Position numbers and translations under genes: made by a program. Under the pieces are notes generated by a model. It saw only the letters and a list, made by a program, of their open reading frames with translations. It was not told where the DNA came from and made no database searches. Source: Sagittula salina (GTDB lineage: Bacteria > Pseudomonadota > Alphaproteobacteria > Rhodobacterales > Rhodobacteraceae). Taken from it: DNA of 64,000 bases. Positions 8,336-18,086 of the stretch are shown here, piece by piece. Within the stretch, counting starts at the first letter, position 1; the number at the start of each line of letters is the position of its first letter. The DNA is taken from positions 124,001 through 188,000 of the forward strand of contig NZ_JAGISH010000010.1 in the NCBI RefSeq assembly GCF_017813235.1. The letters are read 5' to 3'.

Positions 8336-9319
8336 ATGCGTATACCGCCCCTTCTGACACTTCTTGCCGCGCTCGCCGGGCCACCGCTTTGGGCGCAGAC
8401 GTCGACCGTCACCGTAACCCCGCAGCCGGTCACCGAATGGAAAGCGGTCTACGGTCAGGTGGAATCGCGCGACCGGGTGCCCGCCCGGGCGCGTATTGGC
8501 GGCACTCTGGTATCGCTTGCCGTGACCGAAGGCGACCGTGTCACCGCCGGCCAGCGTATTGCAGTGGTCGAAGACGACAAGCTGCAATTCCAGATCGACT
8601 CGGTCGACGCGCAGCTTGACGCGCTGCGCGCCCAGCTGGAGACGGCGCAGACCGATCTCACGCGCGGCGAGACGCTGCGCGAACGCGGCGTCATCACGCA
8701 ACAGCGTCTCGATCAGTTGCAGACCGCCGTCGACGTGATCGAAGGCCAGATGCGCGGGCTGGATGCTCAGCGGCTGGTGGTGGAACAACAGATCAGCGAG
8801 GGCGAGATCCTTTCGCCGCAGGAGGGCATCGTGCTGTCGGTGCCGGTCTCGCGCGGGTCTGTCCTGACGCCCGGAGAGGCTGCGGCGGTAATCGGCGGTG
8901 GCGGCACCTACCTGCGCCTGTCGGTGCCGGAACGTCATGCGGAGGACCTGACCGAAGGCGATGTTATCGAGATCGGCACCGGGTCGGAAACGGAGCAGAC
9001 CGGCACGCTGGTCAAGCTCTATCCCCAGATCGAGGGCGGGCGCGTCCAGGCCGACGTGGAGGTCGAAGGACTCGACGCGCGTTTCGTCGGCCGCCGGGTC
9101 CCGGTGCGTCTGCCTGTGGGCGAACGCGAGGCCATGCTGGTGCCAGACGCCGCGCTGTTCCGGCACGGCGGGCTCGACTACGTGACCGTCAGCGAGGGCG
9201 CGGAGACGCGCACGTTGACCGTCGTCCCCGGCGGCACCGTAATGAAAGACGGTGCAGCATGGCGCGAAATCCTGACCGGCCTGCGGGGCGGCGAAGAGGT
9301 GGTCCTGAACGATGAGTGA
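8336..9319 (+). CDS. RND efflux periplasmic adaptor (membrane fusion protein)
   Basis: A 327-residue HlyD/AcrA-type adaptor. A signal peptide ends near PLWAQ (about residue 21), followed by a lipoyl half-motif (GGTLVSLAVTEGDRVTAGQ), an alpha-helical coiled-coil hairpin (about 80-150) and the second lipoyl/beta-barrel part (SPQEGIVLSVPVSRGSVLTPGE). It links the inner-membrane pump to an outer-membrane channel. GGAGG precedes the ATG by 5 nt. Its last 8 bp overlap the pump gene, so the two are translationally coupled. No TolC-type gene is nearby, so a shared outer-membrane channel is expected. Confidence 0.92.
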   Translation: MRIPPLLTLLAALAGPPLWAQTSTVTVTPQPVTEWKAVYGQVESRDRVPARARIGGTLVSLAVTEGDRVTAGQRIAVVEDDKLQFQIDSVDAQLDALRAQLETAQTDLTRGETLRERGVITQQRLDQLQTAVDVIEGQMRGLDAQRLVVEQQISEGEILSPQEGIVLSVPVSRGSVLTPGEAAAVIGGGGTYLRLSVPERHAEDLTEGDVIEIGTGSETEQTGTLVKLYPQIEGGRVQADVEVEGLDARFVGRRVPVRLPVGEREAMLVPDAALFRHGGLDYVTVSEGAETRTLTVVPGGTVMKDGAAWREILTGLRGGEEVVLNDE

Positions 9320-12300
9320 CGAACAAACCCCGCTCGGGCTTGCCGGGCGGCTGACCCGCGCGTTCATCGCCTCGCCGCTGACGCCGCTGTTCCTTCTGGC
9401 CTCGATCGCCGTGGGGCTGATCGCGTTGGCAAGCCTGCCGCGTGAGGAAGAACCGCAAATCTCGGTGCCCTTGGTAGACATCCACGTTCAGGCCGACGGG
9501 CTGAGGGCCGAGGACGCGGTAAAGCTGATCACCGAACCGTTGGAAAGCATCGTCAAAGGCATCGATCAGGTCGAACACGTCTATTCCGACACGCGCGACG
9601 ACAGTGTCATGGTGACGGCGCGTTTCCTCGTCGGCGTTTCCACCGACACTGCCATCCTGCGCGTGCGCGACAAACTTCTGGCCAACCTCGACCGCATTCC
9701 CGTGGGCATCCCCGAACCCATCGTGAAGGGGCGCGGGATCAACGACGTGGCCATCGTCGCGCTGACCTTCGGCCCGGCGCCGGGACAGGAGATCGTCACC
9801 GCAGCCGACCTCACCCGCATCGCGCGCGAGGTGCAGATGGAACTGGCCAAGATCGAGGATGTTGGGCTGTCCTACCTGGTGGGCGAAACGGACGAAGCGC
9901 TGCGCGTGGCCCCCGACCCGGAGAAGCTGGCGCTTTATGGGGTCACGCTGCAACAGCTGTATGCCAAGGTCGAAGGTGCCAACAGCGCCGCCCCGGCGGG
10001 CCTCTTGCGTGACGGCGGCGAACAGATCGGCCTGGCCATCGGCAGGACGCTCTCGACGCCGGAGGAAATCGCCAACCTCGAACTGACCACCCGCGACGGG
10101 CGCACCGTCTACGTGCGCGACGTGGCAGAGGTTTCCTTTGTCACCGACCTCGACGAACACACCGTCGCCACCTGGCAGCGGGCGGAGGACGGCGCCATCA
10201 CCCGCGCCCCTGCCGTCACGCTGGCCATCGCCAAGCGCGCGGGGTCGAACGCCGTGCTGGTCGCCGAGGAGATCCTGCACCGGGTCGCGGCGATGGAGGG
10301 CAAGCTGATCCCCGACAGTGTCGCCGTCGAAGTCACCCGCGACTACGGCGAGACCGCCGACGAGAAGGCCAACGAGCTGCTCTTCCATCTCGCGCTGGCG
10401 ACTGTTTCCATCGTGGTTCTGGTGCTGCTGGCGATCGGGTGGCGCGAGGCTTTCGTGGTGGCGATCGTGATTCCGGTGACGATCCTGCTGACGCTCTTTG
10501 CCGCCTACATCATGGGCTACACGCTGAACCGTGTGTCACTGTTCGCGCTGATCTTCTCCATCGGCATCCTCGTGGACGATGCCATCGTTGTAATCGAGAA
10601 CATCGCCCGGCACTGGGCAGGCCGCATCGGCGGGCGCAAGCCTTTGCCCGCCGCTATCGCCGCCGTGGCGGAGGTGGGCAACCCGACCATCGTCGCCACG
10701 CTCACGGTCGTGGTGGCACTGCTGCCGATGCTCTTCGTCTCCGGGCTCATGGGTCCGTACATGAGCCCGATCCCGGCGAACGCATCGGCGGCGATGATCT
10801 TCTCTTTCTTCGTGGCCATGATGATCACGCCCTGGCTGATGCTGAAGATCGCGGGCAAGGCCTACGCCGACAGCGCCCACGCACATGACGCGCAGGGCGG
10901 TTGGCTGGGGCGGCTGTACTCCGGTGTCGCGCGCCCCCTGCTGCGCAGCAAGGCGGTCAGCGGGGTCTTCCTCCTGGTGGTGATCGTGCTGTCGTTCGGT
11001 TCGCTGGGCGCGCTTTATACCCGCGATGTGACGGTGAAACTGCTGCCCTTCGACAACAAGTCCGAGCTGGCCATCGTCATCGACCTGCCCGAAGGCGCCA
11101 GCGTGGAGGCCACCGACGCTGTCGCCAGCGGCGCCACGCAACTAGCACTGGACCTGCCGGAGGTCCGTTCCGCCCAGAGCCACGCTGGCACCGCCGCACC
11201 CTTCAATTTCAACGGCCTCGTGCGGCATTACTTCCTGCGCCAGAACCCGGAGATGGGCGAGGTGCAGTTGAACCTCTCGCCCAAGGGAGACCGCGACCGC
11301 AGTTCGCATGACATCGCACTGGATCTGCGCCAGCGTCTGTCCGCACTCGATACCCCCGAAGGCACCGTCATCAAGGTCGTCGAACCGCCGCCCGGCCCGC
11401 CGGTGATCTCCACCCTGCTGGCGGAGGTCTACGGCCCCGACCGGGCAAGCCGCCAGGCCACGGCTGCGAAAGTCCGCGAGGCCTTCGAGGCGGTGCCCTA
11501 CGTCGTCGATGTGGACGACAGCCTGGGCCGACAGCCGCGCCGTCTGCGGGCGGAGCTTGACGTCAGCGATCTGGATTTCTACCGGGTGCAGGAGGCCGAC
11601 GCCCTGCAGACGCTGCGACTGCTCAACGGATCGACCACGGTGGGCTATTCGCATCGCGGCGATGGCCGCCGCCCGATCCCCATCGTCATGGGCCGCGCCC
11701 GCGCCGACCGCACGCTGGACGAACGCGCGCTCGCCGTCCCCGTCCCTGCCAACGCCATCCCCGGCGCGCGCGGTGTGGTGGAGCTGGGCGACATCGTGTC
11801 GGTCACCGAAGAACGCACCTCCTTCCCCGTCTTCCGCCACAACGGTTACGACGTGGTCATGGTCACCGGCGAAATGGCCGGCACTTTCGAGGCCCCGCTT
11901 TACGGGATGCTCGCCGTGGCCGAGCAACTGGACGGCATGACGTGGGAAGACGGGGAGAAACCCGTCATCAGACTGAACGGCCAGCCAGCGGAGGTCGATC
12001 ACCCTGTGCTGCTCTGGGATGGCGAATGGGAGGTCACTTGGGTCACCTTCCGCGATATGGGAGCGGCCTTCGCCGTGGCGCTTCTGGGGATCTACATCCT
12101 CGTGGTGGCGCAGTTCGGATCCTTCCGTCTGCCGCTGGTGATCCTGACGCCGGTGCCGCTGACCTTCCTCGGCATCATCGGTGGGCACTGGCTGTTCAAC
12201 GCGCCGTTTTCGGCGACCTCCATGATCGGCTTCATCGCGCTGGCGGGGATCATCGTGCGGAACTCCATCCTGCTGGTGGACTTCATCCGCCATGCCGATC

Positions 12301-12518
12301 CATCCGGCGCCGTCTCCATCGACACGCTGATCGAAGCCGGGGCGACGCGGTTCAAACCGATCCTGCTGACGGCACTGGCGGCGATGATCGGCGCGGCGGT
12401 GATCCTGACCGATCCGATCTTCCAGGGTTTGGCAATCTCGCTGCTTTTCGGGCTGATCTCGTCCACGGCGCTGACCGTGCTGGTGATCCCGGCGATTTAC
12501 CGTCTGTTCAAGACCTGA
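9312..12518 (+). CDS. RND-superfamily efflux pump permease (AcrB/HAE-type)
   Basis: A 1068-residue inner-membrane pump of normal family length with two repeats, each one membrane helix, a large periplasmic loop and a block of helices. The proton-relay aspartates are present in the first block (GILVDDAIVVIENIARH, about residues 418-434), and the second block has the matching GIIVRNSILLVDF. The early LPREEEPQISVP segment is typical of the subgroup annotated as hydrophobe/amphiphile efflux transporters. It overlaps the adaptor gene by 8 bp. The substrate cannot be predicted, and it could also export bile salts or detergents. Confidence 0.94.
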   Translation: MSDEQTPLGLAGRLTRAFIASPLTPLFLLASIAVGLIALASLPREEEPQISVPLVDIHVQADGLRAEDAVKLITEPLESIVKGIDQVEHVYSDTRDDSVMVTARFLVGVSTDTAILRVRDKLLANLDRIPVGIPEPIVKGRGINDVAIVALTFGPAPGQEIVTAADLTRIAREVQMELAKIEDVGLSYLVGETDEALRVAPDPEKLALYGVTLQQLYAKVEGANSAAPAGLLRDGGEQIGLAIGRTLSTPEEIANLELTTRDGRTVYVRDVAEVSFVTDLDEHTVATWQRAEDGAITRAPAVTLAIAKRAGSNAVLVAEEILHRVAAMEGKLIPDSVAVEVTRDYGETADEKANELLFHLALATVSIVVLVLLAIGWREAFVVAIVIPVTILLTLFAAYIMGYTLNRVSLFALIFSIGILVDDAIVVIENIARHWAGRIGGRKPLPAAIAAVAEVGNPTIVATLTVVVALLPMLFVSGLMGPYMSPIPANASAAMIFSFFVAMMITPWLMLKIAGKAYADSAHAHDAQGGWLGRLYSGVARPLLRSKAVSGVFLLVVIVLSFGSLGALYTRDVTVKLLPFDNKSELAIVIDLPEGASVEATDAVASGATQLALDLPEVRSAQSHAGTAAPFNFNGLVRHYFLRQNPEMGEVQLNLSPKGDRDRSSHDIALDLRQRLSALDTPEGTVIKVVEPPPGPPVISTLLAEVYGPDRASRQATAAKVREAFEAVPYVVDVDDSLGRQPRRLRAELDVSDLDFYRVQEADALQTLRLLNGSTTVGYSHRGDGRRPIPIVMGRARADRTLDERALAVPVPANAIPGARGVVELGDIVSVTEERTSFPVFRHNGYDVVMVTGEMAGTFEAPLYGMLAVAEQLDGMTWEDGEKPVIRLNGQPAEVDHPVLLWDGEWEVTWVTFRDMGAAFAVALLGIYILVVAQFGSFRLPLVILTPVPLTFLGIIGGHWLFNAPFSATSMIGFIALAGIIVRNSILLVDFIRHADPSGAVSIDTLIEAGATRFKPILLTALAAMIGAAVILTDPIFQGLAISLLFGLISSTALTVLVIPAIYRLFKT

Positions 12519-12539
12519 ACCCTGCCGCCCTCTGAATAG

Positions 12540-12567
12540 AAAAGCGCGGCCCGTCCGGGGGCCGCGC
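12540..12567. terminator. Bidirectional intrinsic terminator
   Basis: A perfect 9-bp stem, GCGCGGCCC-gtccgg-GGGCCGCGC, lies between the convergent RND pump and FG-GAP genes. On the minus strand it is followed by TTTT, serving the FG-GAP gene. On the plus strand a weaker T-rich tail follows. Confidence 0.8.
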
Positions 12568-12587
12568 GTCTTGCTCTGCCGTTAGCG

Positions 12588-13438
12588 TCAGCGGCAGGCC
12601 AGCGCGTCCTCCATGGCTTTTTCGCTGTACTCCGCCAGCCGCCGGGCCCTCAGGGAGCCATCGAAACGCAGCGCCACCACGTCGCGCCAGTCGTCTGAGG
12701 CCACGATCATCTCCGGCCCGTCGCCGCAATCACGCAACCCGCCCGCGACGCGGTCCCAACCGATCTGGTGATTGGTGAATCCTTCGGCCCTTGCGACCTC
12801 GGTCAGCGCGCCATCGGAATAGCGCCAGACGCGCAGCACCTTCGCCAGGTGCGGGCGGTCCACATAGGCGAGTTCCACAGCACCGTCGCCGTCAAGGTCG
12901 CCGATTCCCACCGGCGCGAGCCAGCGGAAGGCACGCCCGATGTAGGGCGTCGCCGCTATCTTTTCTCCCGAACCGTTGTAGACCGCCAATTGCGCGCCGC
13001 GTTCGACATGGCTCTCGACCACCACCGCCTCCCGGCAGGTGTCACCGTCGAGATCGTAGATGCGCGGGGCCAGGTCTTCAAAGACGCGCTCTTCGGGCAG
13101 CCGGACAGTGACCGTTTCGCGCCGGGCCTTCCCCGTGAACGGTATATCGCGCGGCAGTTCCCAAACCGGGGGATGAGTGGTGCGCAATTCAAGCGCGCCG
13201 AATTCTCCGGCCCCGCCCAGCACATCGTGGCCATAGCGCGTGACCGGATCGGCGTAGGCCGCGTTGGTGACACAAGGAAAGGCCCACGCCGCTGTCCCGG
13301 CCCCCACGAACACCAGAGCCAGCCCCGCGCCGCAGGCGAGCGCGCGCCAGGTCGCGCGCGGGCGGCTCGCGCGCGGGCGGCACGGCGCCTCCGCGGGGGG
13401 GTGCCGTCCCTGCCCCGGAGGTACTCCGGGGCAAGCCA

Positions 13439-13439
<1 letters not shown>
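12588..13439 (-). CDS. Secreted FG-GAP/VCBS-repeat-like protein
   Basis: A 283-residue predicted exported protein. A hydrophobic stretch ending GTAAWA (about residues 33-53) looks like a signal peptide, though the 30-residue basic, proline-rich region before it is unusually long. The mature part carries two FG-GAP-like motifs, IYDLDGDTCREAVV and IGDLDGDGAVELAYVD, typical of beta-propeller blades that bind calcium. The ATG at 13439 overlaps the ferredoxin stop codon (TGATG), giving translational coupling. A perfect 10-bp hairpin covers codons 3-10, so the annotated start may be wrong even though no other in-frame start precedes the signal peptide. No function is assigned. Confidence 0.75.
13411..13433. 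repeat. Perfect 10-bp hairpin inside the 5' end of the FG-GAP gene
   Basis: TGCCCCGGAG-gta-CTCCGGGGCA lies immediately after the ferredoxin stop codon and within the first codons of the coupled gene. It may act as a ferredoxin 3' hairpin that limits read-through, or as a translation block. No T-run follows it on the minus strand. Confidence 0.6.
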
Positions 13440-13909
<470 letters not shown>

Positions 13910-13917
13910 TCAGGATT

Positions 13918-13932
13918 GTTCTATTTTTGTTC
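13918..13932. promoter_or_regulatory. Alphaproteobacterial LexA (SOS) box
   Basis: GTTC-tattttt-GTTC matches the GTTC-N7-GTTC direct-repeat consensus established for LexA in Rhodobacter and relatives. It ends 2 bp before the ATG of the OB-fold gene at 13935, so bound LexA would cover the start region. It also sits about 155 bp upstream of the divergent ferredoxin gene. Confidence 0.75.
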
Positions 13933-13934
13933 TC

Positions 13935-14291
13935 ATGAACTGGCCCCGCCCTCCCTCTGCCATCCCCGCCGATCACCTGCACAGGCCGCCCCCGGGCGCG
14001 CGCGTCACCGTGGCGGGGCTGGTGATCCTGCGTCAGCGGCCCGGTACCGCGAAGGGAGTGATTTTCATCACCCTGGAGGACGAGACCGGCGTGGTGAACG
14101 TGATCGTCTGGCGCGCGCTCTATGAACGCTTCCGCCGGGCGGTGATCGCAGGGCGAATGCTGCGCGTTACAGGGCTGTTGCAGCGCGAACACGGCGTCAC
14201 GCATGTGATCGCGGACCATATTGAGGACATTTCGCAACTCCTCGACCTGTTGCTCGACCCCGATCTTCCCAGCCCGCAGCAAATTCGCTAG
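13935..14291 (+). CDS. Stand-alone OB-fold protein homologous to the C-terminus of error-prone DNA polymerase DnaE2
   Basis: A 118-residue protein. Residues about 23-100 (VTVAGLVILRQRPGTAKGVIF, ITLEDETGVVNVIVW, LLRVTG-like LRVTGLLQRE, THVIADHIEDIS) reproduce the C-terminal OB-fold of DnaE2/ImuC, the roughly 1000-residue SOS polymerase. None of the PHP, palm, fingers or helix-hairpin-helix parts is encoded upstream. There is no visible Shine-Dalgarno, and a LexA box abuts the ATG, suggesting a short or leaderless SOS transcript. It could be a relic of dnaE2 or a dedicated single-stranded DNA/beta-clamp accessory protein. The gene is intact and its codon use is like its neighbours'. A lipoprotein gene starts 48 bp downstream. 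Confidence 0.8.
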   Translation: MNWPRPPSAIPADHLHRPPPGARVTVAGLVILRQRPGTAKGVIFITLEDETGVVNVIVWRALYERFRRAVIAGRMLRVTGLLQREHGVTHVIADHIEDISQLLDLLLDPDLPSPQQIR

Positions 14292-14339
14292 GGTCGCGGT
14301 CAGGACCGGCCCGAAGAGGCCAGAAAAGAGGCCAGAGCA

Positions 14340-15014
14340 GTGAGATCCCGCCCCGATACGCGCCTTTCCGCGCGTTTCGTCCGAACCGGCGCAAGCCGGG
14401 CGGTCCTGTGCGCTTTGCTGCTATCCGCCTGCACCCAGCCCAGTCATCGGCCAACCCCCCTCTCCGAGGGCGAAGACGTCACGCGCGAGGAGTTCTCAGA
14501 CATTCAGCCGGTGATGCTCTCCCCGGTGCGGCTTGCCACGCCGGTGATCGCGCTGTCGGACGGCCGCTGTCAGGCGCGCGAGGAACTGCCCGCCGTCTAC
14601 GAACACGTCATGGGCGAGGTGCAGGTGATCCAGGCCGAGATCGCCCCGGACGGCACGGTGATCACGCCCCCGGTCTACCGCCGCGCACCGGTGCCGAAAG
14701 TTGTCCAGGAACGTTCGGAAATCATCTTTGACGCGGTCTGCGGCCACCAGATGACGCCGGACTTCATCTCTTCGCTGCAACGCGCGCTGGCAGCGCGGGG
14801 CTATTTCGACGGCAACGTCTCGGGCTGGATCGACCCACCCACGGCGGCGGCGATCCGCAAATATCAAGCCGATCGCGGTCTGGACAGCGACCAGCTTTCG
14901 CTGGAGACGGCGCGCACGCTGGGCCTGATCATCGTCCCGCTGAACGAGACCTTAAACCAGTCGACATCGGCCCCACCATCATCGGGCGCCAAGGCGGGTT
15001 CAACGGCGGGATAA
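14340..15014 (+). CDS. Peptidoglycan-binding domain lipoprotein
   Basis: A 224-residue predicted lipoprotein. The signal peptide ends in a lipobox (LLLSAC, Cys about residue 31). The C-terminal half contains a PG_binding_1 domain (about 138-198: LQRALAARGYFDG, IDPPTAAAIRKYQADRGL). It probably anchors in the outer membrane and contacts murein. The start is a GTG preceded by AGAGGCCAGAGCA; the duplicated AGAGGCCAGA just upstream provides a ribosome site. It follows the OB-fold gene by 48 bp and may be co-transcribed. Confidence 0.82.
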   Translation: MRSRPDTRLSARFVRTGASRAVLCALLLSACTQPSHRPTPLSEGEDVTREEFSDIQPVMLSPVRLATPVIALSDGRCQAREELPAVYEHVMGEVQVIQAEIAPDGTVITPPVYRRAPVPKVVQERSEIIFDAVCGHQMTPDFISSLQRALAARGYFDGNVSGWIDPPTAAAIRKYQADRGLDSDQLSLETARTLGLIIVPLNETLNQSTSAPPSSGAKAGSTAG

Positions 15015-15083
15015 GACCTGCGCCGCCCTGCCCCGTTCAGCACGCCCCCGCGACCTTCCGGATCCAATCCATCCCGGCATACG

Positions 15084-15107
15084 AAAAGGGCGCCCCGAAG
15101 GACGCCC
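15084..15107 (-). terminator. Intrinsic terminator of degP
   Basis: On the minus strand GGGCGTCC-ttc-GGGGCGCCC is followed by TTTT, 24 nt past the degP stop codon and between convergent genes. The 8-bp stem has one G-T pair. Confidence 0.75.
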
Positions 15108-15130
15108 ATTCGCAGACCATTCATGAACCG

Positions 15131-16600
15131 TCAGCCTTCGTCCAGCCCCAGCGCCACAAAGCGCGGGTCACCGGCGCGGCGGACCAGCAGCAGGATCGAC
15201 TTGCGGCCCTCCGACTTTGCCTCGTCGATGCGGTCCTGCAGTTCGGCCACGGTGCGGACCGTGCTCTGGCCGGCCTCGGTGATCACGTCACCGGCGCGCA
15301 GGCCCTTCTCGAAGGCCTGACTCGCCTCGTCGACCGCGGTGACGGCGAGACCGTCGGTGCCTGTCGGCACCTGCAGTTCGGTACGCATCTCCTCAGTCAA
15401 AGGAGCGAGTGTCAGACCCAGTGCGTCGAGCGCCTGGGGTTCTGCCGCCTCCGGGGCATCGGCCGAGGCGGGGATCGCGCTCTCGGCTTCTTCGCGGCGG
15501 CCGAGGGTGATCTTCAGCGTCTCGGTCTTGCCGTCACGGTTGACCACGACGCGGACCGTCTTGCCGACGGGTGTGTTCGCCACGGTGCGGACCAGCTGGC
15601 GGGTATCCTCGACATCCGTCCCGTCGAAGGACAGGATAACGTCACCGGCCTTCATGCCGCCGTCCTTTGCCGGGCCGTCGGGCACGTCGGAAACCAGCGC
15701 GCCGGTGGCTTCGGCAAGGGCAAGCGCCTCCGCCACGTCGTCAGTCACGTCCTGAATGCGCACGCCCAGCCAGCCACGGCGGGTCTCGCCGTATTCCTTC
15801 AGCTGGTCGACGACCTTCGTCACCACGTTCGACGCCATGGAGAAGCCGATGCCGATGGAACCTCCGTTCGGAGACAGGATCGCGGTGTTCACACCGATCA
15901 CGTCGCCGTTCATGTTGAACAGCGGACCGCCGGAGTTGCCACGGTTGATCGCCGCGTCGGTCTGGATGTAGTCGTCATAGGTGCCGGAGAGCGCCCGGTT
16001 GCGGGCCGACACGATCCCGGCGGATACGGAAAAACCCTGCCCCAGCGGGTTGCCCATCGCCATGACCCAGTCACCCACGCGGGCGATGTCTGAATCCCCG
16101 AAGGAGACGAACTTAAGCGCGTTGTCGGCCTCGACCTTGAGCAGGGCGATGTCCGTGTTGGGGTCGGTGCCGACCAGCGTCGCGGGCAGCGTGAAGCCCT
16201 CGAAGAACTCGATCTCGATCTCGTCGGCGCCATCGATGACGTGGTTGTTGGTCACGATGAAGCCGTCTTCGGAGATGACAAAGCCGGAACCGAGCGCGGA
16301 GGACTTGCGTGGCGTCTGATCCCCGTTGCGGTCCTGGAACTCGCGGAAGAAATCCTCGAAAGGCGATCCCTCAGGCACGATGCCCTGCGGACCGGTCCGG
16401 CCCGCGACAGTGGTCGACGTGGTGATGTTGACCACCGCGGGGCTGATCCGCTCCGCCAGATCGGCAAAGCTTTCCGGGGCACCACGAGCGGCCGCCATCA
16501 GCGATTGAGACAGGATAAGCACCATCGAGAGCGTGGCCAGCCAGAAGACTCTCAGCGGCGTCACGTTCTCCCGGGTTCGTGCGATGACTTGCGGTTTCAA
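15131..16600 (-). CDS. degP: Do-family periplasmic serine protease/chaperone DegP (HtrA)
   Basis: A 489-residue periplasmic protease for misfolded envelope proteins. A signal peptide (about residues 1-40, ending AAARGA) precedes a trypsin-like domain with catalytic His120 (TNNHVIDGA), Asp150 (NTDIALLKV) and Ser223 (RGNSGGPL), then two PDZ domains (about 275-370 and 400-485). I place the start at a TTG at 16600 because AAGGAGAT lies 6 nt before it; the ATG at 16639 has no comparable ribosome site. It is the last gene of the hflK-hflC-DUF2065-degP run, an envelope protein-quality-control group, and has its own terminator. Confidence 0.95.
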   Translation of the reverse strand: MKPQVIARTRENVTPLRVFWLATLSMVLILSQSLMAAARGAPESFADLAERISPAVVNITTSTTVAGRTGPQGIVPEGSPFEDFFREFQDRNGDQTPRKSSALGSGFVISEDGFIVTNNHVIDGADEIEIEFFEGFTLPATLVGTDPNTDIALLKVEADNALKFVSFGDSDIARVGDWVMAMGNPLGQGFSVSAGIVSARNRALSGTYDDYIQTDAAINRGNSGGPLFNMNGDVIGVNTAILSPNGGSIGIGFSMASNVVTKVVDQLKEYGETRRGWLGVRIQDVTDDVAEALALAEATGALVSDVPDGPAKDGGMKAGDVILSFDGTDVEDTRQLVRTVANTPVGKTVRVVVNRDGKTETLKITLGRREEAESAIPASADAPEAAEPQALDALGLTLAPLTEEMRTELQVPTGTDGLAVTAVDEASQAFEKGLRAGDVITEAGQSTVRTVAELQDRIDEAKSEGRKSILLLVRRAGDPRFVALGLDEG

Positions 16601-16822
16601 GGAAATCTCCTTTTTTCTGGCGCGGTCAGCCGCCTCCACCCTCAGGCCACGACTGTCCTGCCGACCTCGTTAGTGTGTCGTACATAAGAGTGATGACGCA
16701 ACACCAAAGACGTGTACAGGCGATCTCACGCCCAAGTGACGGACGGTGAAGGAACGCAGGCAGGATATAGGGCGCTGCGTCCGGTCAGGCAACGGGTACG
16801 GACCATCCCCGACCGACGGGGA

Positions 16823-17014
16823 TCAGTGCTTTGCCAGCCAGACCAGCAGCACGCCGGTCACCAGCGTCAGCAACCCAAGATTGCGGCGCATTTCGATCGG
16901 CATGGCCTTGAGTGCTTCGAGCATACGCTCGACAAGCGAAGGGGCCAGTGCGTACACCAGCCCCTCGATGACGAGGACCATGCCGATCCCCGCCAGTATG
17001 TCCTGAGTGCCCAT
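16823..17014 (-). CDS. DUF2065 (YjeT-like) small membrane protein
   Basis: A 63-residue inner-membrane protein with two hydrophobic helices (ILAGIGMVLVIEGLVYAL and LGLLTLVTGVLLVWLA) separated by a short basic loop. This pattern and length are those of DUF2065/YjeT. The gene starts 4 nt after the hflC stop codon, as in other proteobacteria where it follows hflC. A role with the HflKC complex is inferred from position. Confidence 0.9.
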   Translation of the reverse strand: MGTQDILAGIGMVLVIEGLVYALAPSLVERMLEALKAMPIEMRRNLGLLTLVTGVLLVWLAKH

Positions 17015-17018
17015 GGCC

Positions 17019-18074
17019 TCAGTTGTTTTCCGTCGGCGCGCCCGGCTCGGTCACCGGTTCCCCGACGGGGGCGGTGTCGGAGGCCGGTTCGGAAGCCGGG
17101 GCTTCCTGTGCGGCAGGCGACTCATCGGAGGCGGGCGCTGATGCGTCCTCCTGCGGAGCGGGCTCGCCAGCCGGTGTCTCTGCGTCCGGCGCCGGCGTTG
17201 CCCCCGTGCCTTGTGCGTTGAAGTACTCGAAGAACTCCGAGGCCGGTGTCATGACCATGGAGGAATTACCGCCCTGCAGCGCGTTCTCATAGGCCTGCAT
17301 GGAGCGGTAGAAGGCAAAGAACTCCGGGTCTGCGCCATAAGCCTCCGCAAAGATTCCGTTCCGCTCCGCGTCTGCCTCACCACGGATCACGTTGGCTTCG
17401 CGCTCCGCTTCCGACAGCGTCTCGACCACGGTACGGTCGGCCAGCGCGCGCACACGTTGCGCCGCCTCGTTACCGCGCGCGATCTCGTCCGCCGCTTCGC
17501 GCTCGCGCTCTGCCCGCATCCGGGCAAAGGTCGCATCGAGGTTCTGCGCCGGGAGGTTGGTCTGCTTCAACCGCACGTCCACGACGTCAAGCCCGAGCGA
17601 CAGCGCCTCTGCCCGCGCCTGATCCCGGATGCGTACCATCAGCGTCCCCCGGTCCGAGGACAGGATGGTGTCAGACGTCACCTGATCCGCACCCAGAACT
17701 TCGCGGATCTGCGCATTCAGGATTCCCTGCAGGCGATCCTCCGCAACGCGGATACCGCCGACGCCGACGGCCTGACGGAACCGCACAACGTCCGCGATGC
17801 GATACCGCGCGAATGCGTCGACCACCAGGCGGCGGTCATCCGAGGGCGTCACCTCGATGGTGTCGGTATCGAGCGACAGGATCCGGTCGTCATAGGTCAC
17901 GACCTCGTCGAGCAGCGGCATCTTGAAACCGAGGCCCGGATCCTCCTTCACTGCCTGGATCTGGCCAAAGCGCAGCACCAGCGCCTTTTCCCGTTCGTCC
18001 ACGACAAATATCGAGGATAGCGCCACCACCAGAATCACCACGGCGGCGGGCAACAGGTATGTCGTCTTGTTCAT
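17019..18074 (-). CDS. hflC: FtsH protease modulator HflC
   Basis: A 351-residue SPFH/band-7 protein. One N-terminal membrane anchor (about residues 6-25) is followed by the band-7 domain (about 25-190, beginning VDEREKALVLRFGQI), a long charged helical region, and an Ala/Pro/Glu-rich C-terminal tail of about 65 residues with low complexity (PAPDAETPAGEPAPQ). HflC and HflK form the membrane cage around FtsH. The tail is longer than in the E. coli protein. It is 12 nt downstream of hflK. Confidence 0.95.
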   Translation of the reverse strand: MNKTTYLLPAAVVILVVALSSIFVVDEREKALVLRFGQIQAVKEDPGLGFKMPLLDEVVTYDDRILSLDTDTIEVTPSDDRRLVVDAFARYRIADVVRFRQAVGVGGIRVAEDRLQGILNAQIREVLGADQVTSDTILSSDRGTLMVRIRDQARAEALSLGLDVVDVRLKQTNLPAQNLDATFARMRAEREREAADEIARGNEAAQRVRALADRTVVETLSEAEREANVIRGEADAERNGIFAEAYGADPEFFAFYRSMQAYENALQGGNSSMVMTPASEFFEYFNAQGTGATPAPDAETPAGEPAPQEDASAPASDESPAAQEAPASEPASDTAPVGEPVTEPGAPTENN

Positions 18075-18086
18075 CTCGCCACCTCC

